DNA of 64,000 nt from JAJYKC01 sp035545735. GTDB taxonomy: Bacteria > Acidobacteriota > Terriglobia > Bryobacterales > Bryobacteraceae. The stretch is from contig DASZXS010000019.1 in the NCBI GenBank assembly GCA_035545735.1, positions 119,711 through 183,710 on the forward strand. The letters run 5' to 3'. The position numbers and the translations under genes were made by a program. The notes under the pieces were generated by a model. It was not told the DNA's origin, did no database searches, and was given only the letters and a program-made list of their open reading frames with translations. This document shows positions 45,311-53,948 of this stretch, piece after piece; the stretch's first letter is position 1, and each line of letters opens with the position of its first letter.

Positions 45311-46672
45311 ATGAAACTTGTGCTGATTCTGTTCACCCTGGCGGCCGCCTCGGCGGCCGACTTTCGCGCCGGGGCCGCAAAGATAGATATTACCCCGCCG
45401 ACACCCGTCTGGCTTTCCGGCTTCGCGGCCAGGACCAAGCCGGCGGAAAGCGTTCTCGCCCCCATCCATGCGAAAGCCCTCGCCCTGGACGATCGAGCGG
45501 GCGGGCGCTTCGTGATCGTCACTTCGGACCTGATCGGCCTCACCCGTCCAATCACCGCCGAGGTAGGCGCGCGCGTCGCCAGGGAGCACCATCTCGATCG
45601 AGGCCGCATCCTGTTTAACGCGTCTCACACCCACTCGGGACCGATGATCTGGCCCAACCTCTTGGTGGCGCCGGCTTCCGGGCCGGAGGTGGACCGCCAG
45701 GTGCTTGCCTATCGCGACCAGTTGATCGAAAAACTGACGCGGGTGATCGGCGAGGCGCTCGCGGACTTGAAGCCCGCGTCCGTTGCGCTGGGCTTCGGCG
45801 AAGCGCACTTCGCCCATAACCGCCGCACCGCGCAACTTGCCCGCTTGCATCCCGGCAAGACGTTTCCCGCGCCGGTAGACCCGGCCGTTCCGGTGATCCG
45901 TGTGACCGGTGCGGACGGGAAAGTTCGCGCGCTTCTATTCGGCTACGCCTGCCACGGCACCACGCTCACCGCCGGCACGAACGAGGTGAGTGGAGACTTT
46001 GCGGGCTTCACGCAAGCCGCTCTCGAAGCCGGGCATCCCGGCGCCGTTGCGATGTTCACCCTGCTGTGCGCGGCGGACCAAAATCCCGAACCGCGCGGAA
46101 CAGTCGAACTGGCGCAACGCCACGGCCAGGCGCTGGCGGACGCCGTGGACCAGGTCCTCTCCGCGCCGATGACCGCGCTTCATGGACCCCTGCGCTCGGC
46201 ATGGCTCGAAGCGGACCTTCCGTTCACCGCCCATACGCGCGAGACGTACGCGGCCGAGGCGTCGAGCAGCGACTTCTTTTTCGCGCGCCGGGGCAAAGCC
46301 ATGCTACAGGCCTTCGACGCGGGCCATCCGGTTGCGTCCACTCCTCTGCCGGTACAGGCGGTTCGATTCGGAGACGGGCCCGCGCTGCTCGCGCTGGGCG
46401 GAGAAGTCGTGGTCGATTACTGCCTCGAACTGAAGAAGGAGTTCGGCGGACATCGCCTGATTGTGGCTGGATATTCGAACGACCTGCCCGGCTACATCCC
46501 TACGCGAAGAATCCAGCGGGAGGGCGGCTACGAAGCCGGCGACTCACTGGTCTACTTCATGCAGCCCGGATGGTTCACCGGCGAAGTGGAGGACCTTGTC
46601 TTGCAAGGATCGCGCCGCGCCCTGAAAGACGTGGGGCTCGAACCCCTCGCCCGGCCCGCCGGAGAAAGATGA
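45311..46672 (+). CDS. Neutral/alkaline ceramidase-type secreted hydrolase
   Basis: A 453-aa exported protein from the ATG at 45311, with a short signal peptide (LVLILFTLAAASAA). Recognisable from the FRAGAAKIDITPP start, followed by NASHTHSGP (about 100), the YACHGTTL region (about 215) with zinc-ligand histidines, and VSGDFAGF, all of the neutral/non-lysosomal ceramidase family. Members cleave ceramide, though bacterial relatives of this length may act on other substrates. It diverges from the Tat aminotransferase with only 24 bp between the start codons. It may work with the exported pair on cell-surface material. Confidence 0.85.
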   Translation: MKLVLILFTLAAASAADFRAGAAKIDITPPTPVWLSGFAARTKPAESVLAPIHAKALALDDRAGGRFVIVTSDLIGLTRPITAEVGARVAREHHLDRGRILFNASHTHSGPMIWPNLLVAPASGPEVDRQVLAYRDQLIEKLTRVIGEALADLKPASVALGFGEAHFAHNRRTAQLARLHPGKTFPAPVDPAVPVIRVTGADGKVRALLFGYACHGTTLTAGTNEVSGDFAGFTQAALEAGHPGAVAMFTLLCAADQNPEPRGTVELAQRHGQALADAVDQVLSAPMTALHGPLRSAWLEADLPFTAHTRETYAAEASSSDFFFARRGKAMLQAFDAGHPVASTPLPVQAVRFGDGPALLALGGEVVVDYCLELKKEFGGHRLIVAGYSNDLPGYIPTRRIQREGGYEAGDSLVYFMQPGWFTGEVEDLVLQGSRRALKDVGLEPLARPAGER

Positions 46673-46756
46673 ACATTCTTTTACACGATTGGTTCAATTT
46701 TGTTCGATCTTTTCACCCGCTTCTTTCGTCCAATTTGGCGAAGGGGTGAATGCAAG

Positions 46757-46954
46757 ATGACATTCATGACAAAGAGCCAGATTCCAGTGACTGAAACTCA
46801 GGCTTCTGTACACTGCCCGATTTGCACACACGCGGTTTCCGCGACCGTGATTGTGCGCGGCAAGTCGGTCTACGTCAAACCAGGGCAGAAGTGCGCGCGC
46901 TGCGCTGCTTCGCTGGACGCGGGACGTCTGCTCTGGCTGTCTCGCGCAGCGTAA
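46757..46954 (+). CDS. Small zinc-ribbon-like protein
   Basis: A 65-aa protein with two Cys pairs, CPIC (20-23) and CARC (46-49), the spacing expected for a zinc ribbon. It has no signal peptide. A hairpin formed by CACCCGCTTC (46714-46723) with GAAGGGGTG (46740-46748) covers the likely ribosome site AAGGGG. Function unknown; another small zinc-ribbon gene follows 37 bp on. Confidence 0.6.
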   Translation: MTFMTKSQIPVTETQASVHCPICTHAVSATVIVRGKSVYVKPGQKCARCAASLDAGRLLWLSRAA

Positions 46955-46991
46955 GGAAATCCGGTTTCGATGTGCTAACGTGAAAGCAGCG

Positions 46992-47225
46992 ATGAAACGC
47001 AAGGCCGGTCCGAAGAACGATCCCGTAATTGACAGCCAGATCCTCGAGAAGGCTTTGGACGGGGTGCATTCCGACCAGATCAAGCTCACCACGGGTTGCG
47101 TGGTTTGCAGCAGTCCTTGCGCTCCGAACTCGGCAGAGGGATTGTGCTGGGTTTGCCGCCGCTTGAAGATCAGCGCGTGGAGAGACCTGGAAGGCGCTGA
47201 AAATCAGGCAGCTTCTCAGGAATAG
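46992..47225 (+). CDS. Second small zinc-ribbon-like protein
   Basis: A 77-aa protein beginning MKRKAGPKNDPVI with a C-terminal zinc-ribbon pattern CVVC (36-39) ... CWVC (52-55), plus an extra Cys43, followed by the basic RRLKISAWRD. Likely nucleic-acid or protein binding; no family assigned. It overlaps the convergent cyclodeaminase gene by 10 bp. Confidence 0.6.
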   Translation: MKRKAGPKNDPVIDSQILEKALDGVHSDQIKLTTGCVVCSSPCAPNSAEGLCWVCRRLKISAWRDLEGAENQAASQE

Positions 47226-48112
47226 CGGCCCACCCCGCGTTCCACTGCTTTCTCATAGACCCATCCGGCTACCGCGACGTCTTCGAGGCCGATCCCGACG
47301 GATTTGAAGATTACGATCTCTTCCGGGCGGTAGGATCTTCGGACGTCTTTCAGCTCAACGGCGTTACTCCAGCAGTCCGCGAGAATCAAGTCGCCGGCCT
47401 CGATGCGAGCCTGCTCCATCGAATCGGTGACCACAATCGCGGCGCCCCGCACGAGTTCCGCCGGTAGTTCCCGCCGCGTTGCGGCATTGGAACCAACAGC
47501 GGCCACGAACGAGCCCCTTTTCACCCAGTCCGCTTCGATCACGGGATCCTTCGCATTGGTTGCGGTCACAACAATGTCCGCGCCGCGCACCGCTTCCTGG
47601 GCCGTGGGAGCGGCTTCACCGCCTATTTCGGCGGCGAAGCGGGAACATTTTTCCGCATCGCGGCTCCATGTCCGGACTTCCCGGATGGGGCACACGGCGC
47701 GGATGGCTTCCACCTGAGTCCGCGCCTGAAAGCCGCTTCCGACGATCGCGAGAGTCGCGGCCTTCGGATTCGCCAGCAGGCTGGCCGCGTAGCCAGTCGC
47801 AGCGCCCGTGCGGATTTGCCCCAGGTAGTTTGCCTCCATCATCGCCAGCGGCGCGGCGCTTTCCGCATCGAAGAGCGTGAAGAAAAAATACGCGCCGTGT
47901 TTCCGGTTGGTCGAGTAGTACTTGGTTCCGAAATACTTTCCGCACGCGCCGGCCATGCTGTGCAGGACCGAGCCCGAGGGAAGAGTTAACCGGCGGCGAG
48001 GCTGGCTCTGCGCTTCGCCCCGCGCCAGCGACTCGAAGGCAAAGCGCAGCCGCTCGATCGCCTCCGTCATCGGAAGCAGCGGCCGCACGTCACTCTCGGT
48101 CAAGTGAAGCAT
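47216..48112 (-). CDS. Ornithine cyclodeaminase / mu-crystallin family protein
   Basis: A 298-aa protein from the ATG at 48112. The NAD(P)-binding Rossmann fold is marked by LAIVGSGFQARTQVEAI (about 119-135) and DIVVTATNAKDPVI (about 178-191), and the N-terminal part has the LPMTEAIERLRFAF start of the family. Members convert ornithine to proline with ammonia release, or act as imine reductases or alanine dehydrogenases; the exact reaction is not decided by eye. It lies 22 bp downstream of aceE on the same strand, suggesting co-transcription. Confidence 0.88.
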   Translation of the reverse strand: MLHLTESDVRPLLPMTEAIERLRFAFESLARGEAQSQPRRRLTLPSGSVLHSMAGACGKYFGTKYYSTNRKHGAYFFFTLFDAESAAPLAMMEANYLGQIRTGAATGYAASLLANPKAATLAIVGSGFQARTQVEAIRAVCPIREVRTWSRDAEKCSRFAAEIGGEAAPTAQEAVRGADIVVTATNAKDPVIEADWVKRGSFVAAVGSNAATRRELPAELVRGAAIVVTDSMEQARIEAGDLILADCWSNAVELKDVRRSYRPEEIVIFKSVGIGLEDVAVAGWVYEKAVERGVGRYS

Positions 48113-48134
48113 GCCAGTTCTATCCGGCCGCGCT

Positions 48135-50807
48135 TTAGCGGGTAACCGGGTCGGGACTCTCCGGATCAAGCCCGAGGTCACGAATCGCAGCCGCGGCCTT
48201 ACCGGCGTCGAACTTGCCGTCTCGCGCCAGGCGCGACAGCGCAGCCACCGCGATGGAGGCGCTGTCGTTCTCGAAATGGCGGCGCAAGTGAGCGCGGTTC
48301 TCGCTCCGGCCGAATCCATCGGTTCCCAGCGAAACCAAACGCCCCGGCAGCCACGGAGCAATCTGATCCGGCACGATCTTCATGTAGTCCGTAGCCGCGA
48401 CAATGGGCTGGTCGAAGCCCTTCAAGGCCTCCAGGAGATAGGGAGTCCGGGCCGGCTCGTTCGGATGGAGGCGATTCCACCGCTCCACCTCGAGAGCATC
48501 GCGGCGAAGTTCGTTATAGCTGGTGACGCTCCAGACATCGGAGGCGATTCCATACTTCTCGGCCAACAGCTCCTGAGCCGCGAGAGCCTCGTTTAAGATG
48601 GTTCCGCTGCCGAAGAGATGCACTTGCGCCTTGCCGCTGCTGGCTTCACGGAAGCGATAGAGGCCGCGTAATATCCCTTCCCGGACGCCCTCCGGCATTT
48701 GCGGCTGGGCGTAGTTTTCGTTGTACGCGGTGAGGTAATAGAAGCGATTCTCGGCCTCGTCGTACATGCGGCGGATGCCGTCCTGCACGATGACCGCAAT
48801 CTCGTAGGAATATGCGGCGTCATAGCTGTGACAGGTGGGGATGGTGCTCGAAAGCACCAGGCTATGGCCATCCTGATGCTGCAGTCCTTCGCCCGCAAGC
48901 GTGGTGCGCCCAGCCGTTCCGCCCACCAGGAAGCCTTTGCCGCGGGAATCGGCGAAGGCCCACACGAGGTCGCCGACGCGCTGGAAGCCGAACATCGAGT
49001 AGTAGATGAAGAAGGGAATCAGCGGCACGCCGTAATTGGCGTAGGCGGTGCCGGCCGCCGTGAAAGACGCCATGGAACCCGCTTCCGTGATGCCTTCTTC
49101 CAGAATCTGCCCGTCCTTGGCCTCTTTGTAGTAGAGGAACATGTCGCTATCGACGGGTTTGTAAAGCTGGCCCTGGCTCGCGTAAATACCGCATTGCCGG
49201 AACAGGGACTCCATGCCGAAAGTGCGCGCTTCATCGGGAATGATCGGCACGATGTACTTCGACAACTTCGGATCCTTCAGCAAGAGGGTGAGCACACGCA
49301 CAAAAGCCATGGTGGTGGACACTTCCCTGCCCTGCGAACCGGCCAGCGATTCGGCGAAAAGTTCGAGCGGGGGCGCTTTGATTTCGATGGGTTTCGGACG
49401 GCGCGCCGGAAGCGGGCCGCCCAAAGCTGCCAAGCGCTCGCGCAGGTACACCATCTCCGCGCTATCGTCCGCCGGCTTGTAGAAGGAGATGCCGTGGACC
49501 ACGTCTTCCGGCACCGGGATGTCCATCCGTTTGCGGAAGTACATCAATTCTTCTTCGTTGAGCTTTTTCTGCTGATGGGTGGGGTTGCGGCCTTCGCCCG
49601 CTTCCCCGAGACCGTAGCCTTTGATGGATTTGCAGAGAATCACCGTGGGGCTACCCTTGTGCTGGGTGGCCCGCAGCATGGCGTTGTAGACTTTGAGCGG
49701 ATCGTGTCCGCCGCGGCGAAGACGGAAAATGTCGTCGTCGCTCATGTTCTCGACCATCTTGGCCGTCTCGGCGAAACGGCCGAAGAATTCCTTGCGGCTA
49801 TAGGCGCCGCCTTTGGCCTTGAAGTTTTGATATTCGCCGTCTACGCAATCCATCATGAGGCGCTTCAGAACGCCGCTGTCATCCTGAGCGAGAAGAGGAT
49901 CCCAGTTTTCACCCCAGATGACCTTAATCACGTTCCAACCAGCGCCGCGGAACACGCCTTCTAGTTCCTGGATGATCTTGCCGTTCCCGCGCACGGGCCC
50001 ATCCAACCGCTGCAGGTTGCAGTTGATGATGAACGTCAGGTTATCCAGCTTCTCGCGCGAAGCCAAGGTAAGCGCGCCGAGCGATTCGGGCTCGTCGGTT
50101 TCGCCATCACCCAAAAATGCCCAGACGCGGCGCGGGGTTGCGGGGATGAGCCCGCGGTTTTCGAGGTAACGCATGAAGCGCGCCTGATAGATCGCGTTGA
50201 TGGGTCCCAGCCCCATCGAAACCGTCGGGAATTGCCAGAGATCCGGCATCAGCCAGGGGTGGGGATAGGAAGAGAGCCCCGGCTCTTCCCTCAGTTCGTG
50301 ACGGAAGTTTTCGAGATGCTTCTCGGAGAGCCGGCCTTCGAGAAACGCGCGCGCGTAGACGCCGGGAGAGGCGTGGCCCTGGAAATACACGAGATCGCCG
50401 GGCTGGTCCCCGTAGCTGCCATGGAAGAAATGGTTGTGGCCAACCTCCTGGATGGTGGCAAGCGACGCGTAGGTGGAAATGTGGCCGCCAATGCCGGCAT
50501 CGTGCTTATTGGCGCGCACCACCATCGCCATCGCATTCCACCTCATGATCGCTTTAATGCGGCGCTCAATCTCGCGATCACCCGGATAGGGAACCTCTTC
50601 CTCCGGCGGGATCGTGTTGATATACGGGGTGGTCAGCTTTCCGGTGGCGGTGGCGCCATAAGCGCCGGCGCGATCCAGCAGCCGTTCCAGCAGGAACGAC
50701 GCCCGCTCAGTTCCCAATTCCTCGACAATCTGATCGAGAGCTTCCAACCACTCGGCCGTCTCTTGAGGGTTGACATCCTGTTGCGATTCGATTTTGGTTT
50801 CCAACAT
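48135..50807 (-). CDS. aceE: Pyruvate dehydrogenase E1 component, homodimeric type
   Basis: An 890-aa thiamine-diphosphate enzyme that decarboxylates pyruvate as the E1 subunit of the pyruvate dehydrogenase complex. The ThDP motif is GDGETDEPESLG followed by NCNLQRLDGPV (about residues 233-270), the N-terminal half has HISTYASLATIQEVGHNHFF, and the C-terminal half has GRTTLAGEGLQHQDGHS. Length fits the AceE type. The start codon is ATG at 50807. E2 and E3 genes are not adjacent, an unusual arrangement compared with enterobacteria. A 130-bp gap to the UvrC-like gene upstream probably holds its promoter. Confidence 0.96.
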   Translation of the reverse strand: MLETKIESQQDVNPQETAEWLEALDQIVEELGTERASFLLERLLDRAGAYGATATGKLTTPYINTIPPEEEVPYPGDREIERRIKAIMRWNAMAMVVRANKHDAGIGGHISTYASLATIQEVGHNHFFHGSYGDQPGDLVYFQGHASPGVYARAFLEGRLSEKHLENFRHELREEPGLSSYPHPWLMPDLWQFPTVSMGLGPINAIYQARFMRYLENRGLIPATPRRVWAFLGDGETDEPESLGALTLASREKLDNLTFIINCNLQRLDGPVRGNGKIIQELEGVFRGAGWNVIKVIWGENWDPLLAQDDSGVLKRLMMDCVDGEYQNFKAKGGAYSRKEFFGRFAETAKMVENMSDDDIFRLRRGGHDPLKVYNAMLRATQHKGSPTVILCKSIKGYGLGEAGEGRNPTHQQKKLNEEELMYFRKRMDIPVPEDVVHGISFYKPADDSAEMVYLRERLAALGGPLPARRPKPIEIKAPPLELFAESLAGSQGREVSTTMAFVRVLTLLLKDPKLSKYIVPIIPDEARTFGMESLFRQCGIYASQGQLYKPVDSDMFLYYKEAKDGQILEEGITEAGSMASFTAAGTAYANYGVPLIPFFIYYSMFGFQRVGDLVWAFADSRGKGFLVGGTAGRTTLAGEGLQHQDGHSLVLSSTIPTCHSYDAAYSYEIAVIVQDGIRRMYDEAENRFYYLTAYNENYAQPQMPEGVREGILRGLYRFREASSGKAQVHLFGSGTILNEALAAQELLAEKYGIASDVWSVTSYNELRRDALEVERWNRLHPNEPARTPYLLEALKGFDQPIVAATDYMKIVPDQIAPWLPGRLVSLGTDGFGRSENRAHLRRHFENDSASIAVAALSRLARDGKFDAGKAAAAIRDLGLDPESPDPVTR

Positions 50808-50937
50808 TTCGAGGGTTCTCTTTATGTGTATTTAATAGCAAGGCGGCCGGAGATGGTTATAGCTCCGACAGTCGTATGGTCTTTCTGTTCTTTACCTTTA
50901 AGATAGCAGGAGACCCAGGGTGAGTGTTCGCGAAAGC

Positions 50938-51933
50938 CTAGCCCGCGAGGCCGTGCATCCGGGCGATTGCGTTGACGAGCTTGCGGTATGGAACTCGTCT
51001 AAAATCTTCAAAATAAACCCATTCTCCGCTGGAGAAACTGGAATACCTCCAGGCGGCGAGCAGCGCTAAATGCTCCTGCCGTTCGAGGACGGAACCTTTC
51101 GAGCGTTGCATGCCCTCGACAATGTCTCGCAGACGCCGGTCGAGCGAACCGCTCAGTTCGTTCAGAGGAAAGGCCACCGGCGGCTGCCACCAGCCTTCGC
51201 TCAAAAACCACAGATTCACGATGCCCGGATCCGCGCTTCCAGCCACGGCAACGCCATTCAGGTGGCCCAAATCATGGGCTAACTCGTCGCGCATTCCGAG
51301 TACAGCCTGAATCCGCTCCAGGCGCTTGTGCTGGCGGGCGGCTTCCTCAAAATTCATCTCTTCGCTCAGCCGGTCACGCGCTCCGCGAGCCGCGTTCAGC
51401 AACGCAAAGCCCTCGCGGCTCAGAAAATCGGCCAGACGCCCGGCCTCGCTGCGATATTCCTCCTGGCTGACCACGGCCTGGCAGGGGCGCAGGCACAGGT
51501 TCATTTCGCCGTAAATACAGCCGGGATGCTCCGGGCGCGGGTCCAGATCTTCCTGGCAACGGCGGACCTGAAACAGATCGAGGCACCGCGCCTCGAACTG
51601 TTCGGCGGCCTGCCGCGAGCGGAACGGACCGTAATAGATCGAGTCTCCGCCCGTCAACCGCGACGTGATGTGGGTGCGCGGGAAGGGGTTCGACACCAGG
51701 AGTTTTACGTAGGCCGGGAAGCGAAGCTTCACGCGCTTCGCATAGTCGCCGGGAAAGAGACGCCGCGCCAACCAATAATGGACGAGCGATGACTCGAGGC
51801 TGGAGCCGGTCAGGCAGTAGTCGATGCCGGTGGCGAGGCTGCCCAAATTCCACATCTTCATCACCCTCAGCAGACGGCGGCGCAGCAGAGTGGTGCGGGC
51901 GAGATAGGCCGAGCGATCGCCCGCGCGGATCAC
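50938..51933 (-). CDS. UvrC N-terminal-like (GIY-YIG/Cho-type) nuclease homologue
   Basis: The coordinates give the first conventional start, a GTG, but family-like sequence continues upstream in frame (PAVFVIRAGDRSAYL resembles the GIY...YIG core) to about 52017 without ATG or GTG; a CTG near 51990 is possible. The protein resembles the first half of UvrC or the Cho nuclease: GIY-YIG region with the conserved glutamate in SSLESSL, FPAYVKLLV, TSRLTGGDSIYYGPF, GEMNLCLRPC, and a UVR-like helix (SEEMNFEEAARQHKRLERIQ). The UvrC C-terminal nuclease and HhH domains are absent. Expected role is 3' incision in nucleotide excision repair. Confidence 0.82.
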   Translation of the reverse strand: MIRAGDRSAYLARTTLLRRRLLRVMKMWNLGSLATGIDYCLTGSSLESSLVHYWLARRLFPGDYAKRVKLRFPAYVKLLVSNPFPRTHITSRLTGGDSIYYGPFRSRQAAEQFEARCLDLFQVRRCQEDLDPRPEHPGCIYGEMNLCLRPCQAVVSQEEYRSEAGRLADFLSREGFALLNAARGARDRLSEEMNFEEAARQHKRLERIQAVLGMRDELAHDLGHLNGVAVAGSADPGIVNLWFLSEGWWQPPVAFPLNELSGSLDRRLRDIVEGMQRSKGSVLERQEHLALLAAWRYSSFSSGEWVYFEDFRRVPYRKLVNAIARMHGLAG

Positions 51934-52014
51934 GAAAACCGCGGGTGCGTTCGGCGCTGCCGCGACGGCGGCTTCGCTTGAGTCGATCGTCTGGATGGGT
52001 GGCAGGTGGCTCGT

Positions 52015-53655
52015 ATGCTTTTCATGATACTTTCAAGCCGGATGACGGTCCCAAGCCTGCGCTTCACCACGCTGCTGATTCTTGCCGCTGCCGCAGCCGG
52101 CGCCGATACGTACCCGAGACAACCGGGCGTTGATGTGCAACATTACACGTTCCGAATCTCCGTGAACGACGAGAGCGATGAGATTTCGGGGAGCGCCATC
52201 CTTGACGTCCGGTTCACGAGCGACGGCGTCGAAAACGTCGCGCTGGACCTCGTTTCCGCCGCCAACGGAAAGGGCATGACCGTGACCGGCGTCACGTCCT
52301 CCGGCGGCGCCATTCCCTACAAGCACGAAAATAGCCGCCTGGTGATTTCGCTTCCTGCGAGAGCGCGCGCCGGCGAGCGAAGACAGTTCACGGTGGACTA
52401 TCATGGCGTACCGGCCGGCGGGCTAAGCATCGGGAAAAACAAATTCGGCGAGCGCACGTTTTTCAGTAACAACTGGCCCGATATGGCTCGCGAGTGGCTC
52501 CCGGTCATCGACCATCCCTACGACAAGGCTTCGAGCGAGTTCCTGGTCACCGCGCCGGCAAAATATCAGGTGGTGGCTAATGGCGTCCTCGAAGAAGAGC
52601 GCGACCTGGACGATGGGAGGAGGCTCACACACTGGTCGCAGCGCGAACCGATAGCGACCTGGCTCAACAATATCGGTGTTGCCCGCTTCTCGTCCCGGCA
52701 CATCGGATCCGTTTCCGGAATCCCGCTCCAAACCTGGGTCTTTCCGCAGGACCGTGACGCCGGCTCGTCCACGTTCGACGGCCCCATGCGGCAAGCCATC
52801 GAGTTCTTCCAGAGCCGAATCGGCCCCTACCCCTATGACAAACTGGCAGCCGTTCAGGCGACGAGCTTTAGCGGCGGCATGGAGAACGCCAGCGCGATTT
52901 TCTACGGAGAAAAATCCGTGACCGGTAAGCCGGCGTTCGGATTGGTAGCCCACGAGGTCGCACACCAGTGGTTCGGCGATTCCGTTACCGAGAAGGACTG
53001 GGACGACGTGTGGCTAAGCGAAGGCTTCGCGACTTATTTTTCCATGCTGGCCATCGAGCACTATGAGGGACGCGACGCATTCGCGGCGGCGCTGCGCCAG
53101 GCCCGGCAGGACGTTTTTAAGGCGGAAAAAAAGCTCCCGGGCATCGCGGTGATTCAGACGAAACCGTGGAACGGCATCCCCAACGCCATCGTCTACCGAA
53201 AGGGAGCCTGGACCCTTCACATGCTGCGCAACCGGCTGGGCGACGAGAAATTCTGGACGGGAATCCGGGAGTACTACCGGCTCTATCGGGACAGTAACGC
53301 CTCGACGGCGGATTTCATAAATGTCATGGAGGAGAGCTCCGGCATGGACCTGGATTCGTTTTTTCGCCAGTGGCTCGACCGGGCCGGGTCTCCAGTGCTC
53401 GAAGGAGGCTGGAAATACAACCCGCAGTCGCGGACAGTCACCATCGAGCTTAGCCAGGCTGAGGCCGGCGACGCGTATCGCCTGCCGGTCGAATTCGGCG
53501 TTTTCTTCGCCGACAAATCAAAAAACAGGATGGAAAAGATCGAAATGGATCAGAAACGGCAGACGTTTGAGGTTTCCTCGCCGGAGGAACCGGTTCAGGT
53601 GGTGTTGGACCCCGATACTCGTATACTGTTTGACGGCCATTTCCGCAGACTTTAG
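52015..53655 (+). CDS. M1-family metallopeptidase (aminopeptidase N-like), exported
   Basis: From the ATG at 52015 (AGGTGG 5 bp upstream) the protein has 546 aa with a signal peptide (SLRFTTLLILAAAAAG). The substrate motif GGMENASA is followed by the zinc site HEVAH (52951-52965) and the distal glutamate in WLSEGFATY (53020-53022). The enzyme removes N-terminal residues from peptides, here in the periplasm or outside. It is shorter than full M1 enzymes, lacking most of the C-terminal helical domain, as in other compact bacterial members. ATG codons at 52024 and 52042 are alternative starts. Confidence 0.92.
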   Translation: MLFMILSSRMTVPSLRFTTLLILAAAAAGADTYPRQPGVDVQHYTFRISVNDESDEISGSAILDVRFTSDGVENVALDLVSAANGKGMTVTGVTSSGGAIPYKHENSRLVISLPARARAGERRQFTVDYHGVPAGGLSIGKNKFGERTFFSNNWPDMAREWLPVIDHPYDKASSEFLVTAPAKYQVVANGVLEEERDLDDGRRLTHWSQREPIATWLNNIGVARFSSRHIGSVSGIPLQTWVFPQDRDAGSSTFDGPMRQAIEFFQSRIGPYPYDKLAAVQATSFSGGMENASAIFYGEKSVTGKPAFGLVAHEVAHQWFGDSVTEKDWDDVWLSEGFATYFSMLAIEHYEGRDAFAAALRQARQDVFKAEKKLPGIAVIQTKPWNGIPNAIVYRKGAWTLHMLRNRLGDEKFWTGIREYYRLYRDSNASTADFINVMEESSGMDLDSFFRQWLDRAGSPVLEGGWKYNPQSRTVTIELSQAEAGDAYRLPVEFGVFFADKSKNRMEKIEMDQKRQTFEVSSPEEPVQVVLDPDTRILFDGHFRRL

Positions 53656-53720
53656 AACCGCCGGGCGGGACTTGACAAGGCTTCCCGCTTGCTTAGAATA
53701 GGGTTAATTGCTTCACTTGT

Positions 53721-53897
53721 ATGGAAAATTGTGAGCACAACCGCACAGAGATACTAGCGCGCCGCGATGGGGTGGACTATGTCCGCTGCATCGATTGCGA
53801 CCAGGTGTTTGAAGCCGAGGACCTGGAAGCCGTGCACGTTTATGACGATGACGAAACTCCTGCAGGACGCCGGGTGAGCGCCCCCAAGCACGCCTGA
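53721..53897 (+). CDS. Tiny zinc-ribbon-like protein upstream of yvcK
   Basis: A 58-aa protein starting MENCEHNRTEILARRDG with a C-x-H pair (Cys4, His6) and a CIDC pair (23-26), the layout of a small zinc ribbon, followed by acidic DDDE. No signal peptide. It stops 51 bp before yvcK on the same strand and may be co-transcribed. Function unknown; the clear metal-site spacing and conserved-looking QVFEAEDLE support a real gene. Confidence 0.62.
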   Translation: MENCEHNRTEILARRDGVDYVRCIDCDQVFEAEDLEAVHVYDDDETPAGRRVSAPKHA

Positions 53898-53948
53898 GAG
53901 ACCTTCCACATACACATTTAAACCTCCGCCTCTCTTATCCTGGTACTC

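Noticed and set aside
45287..45850. N-terminal extension of the Tat aminotransferase frame
   Set aside because: It lies antisense to the ceramidase coding region and would bury the twin-arginine signal inside the protein.
48699..49964. 421-aa plus-strand frame opposite aceE
   Set aside because: Fully antisense to a strongly conserved gene, rich in histidine and arginine, with no domain.
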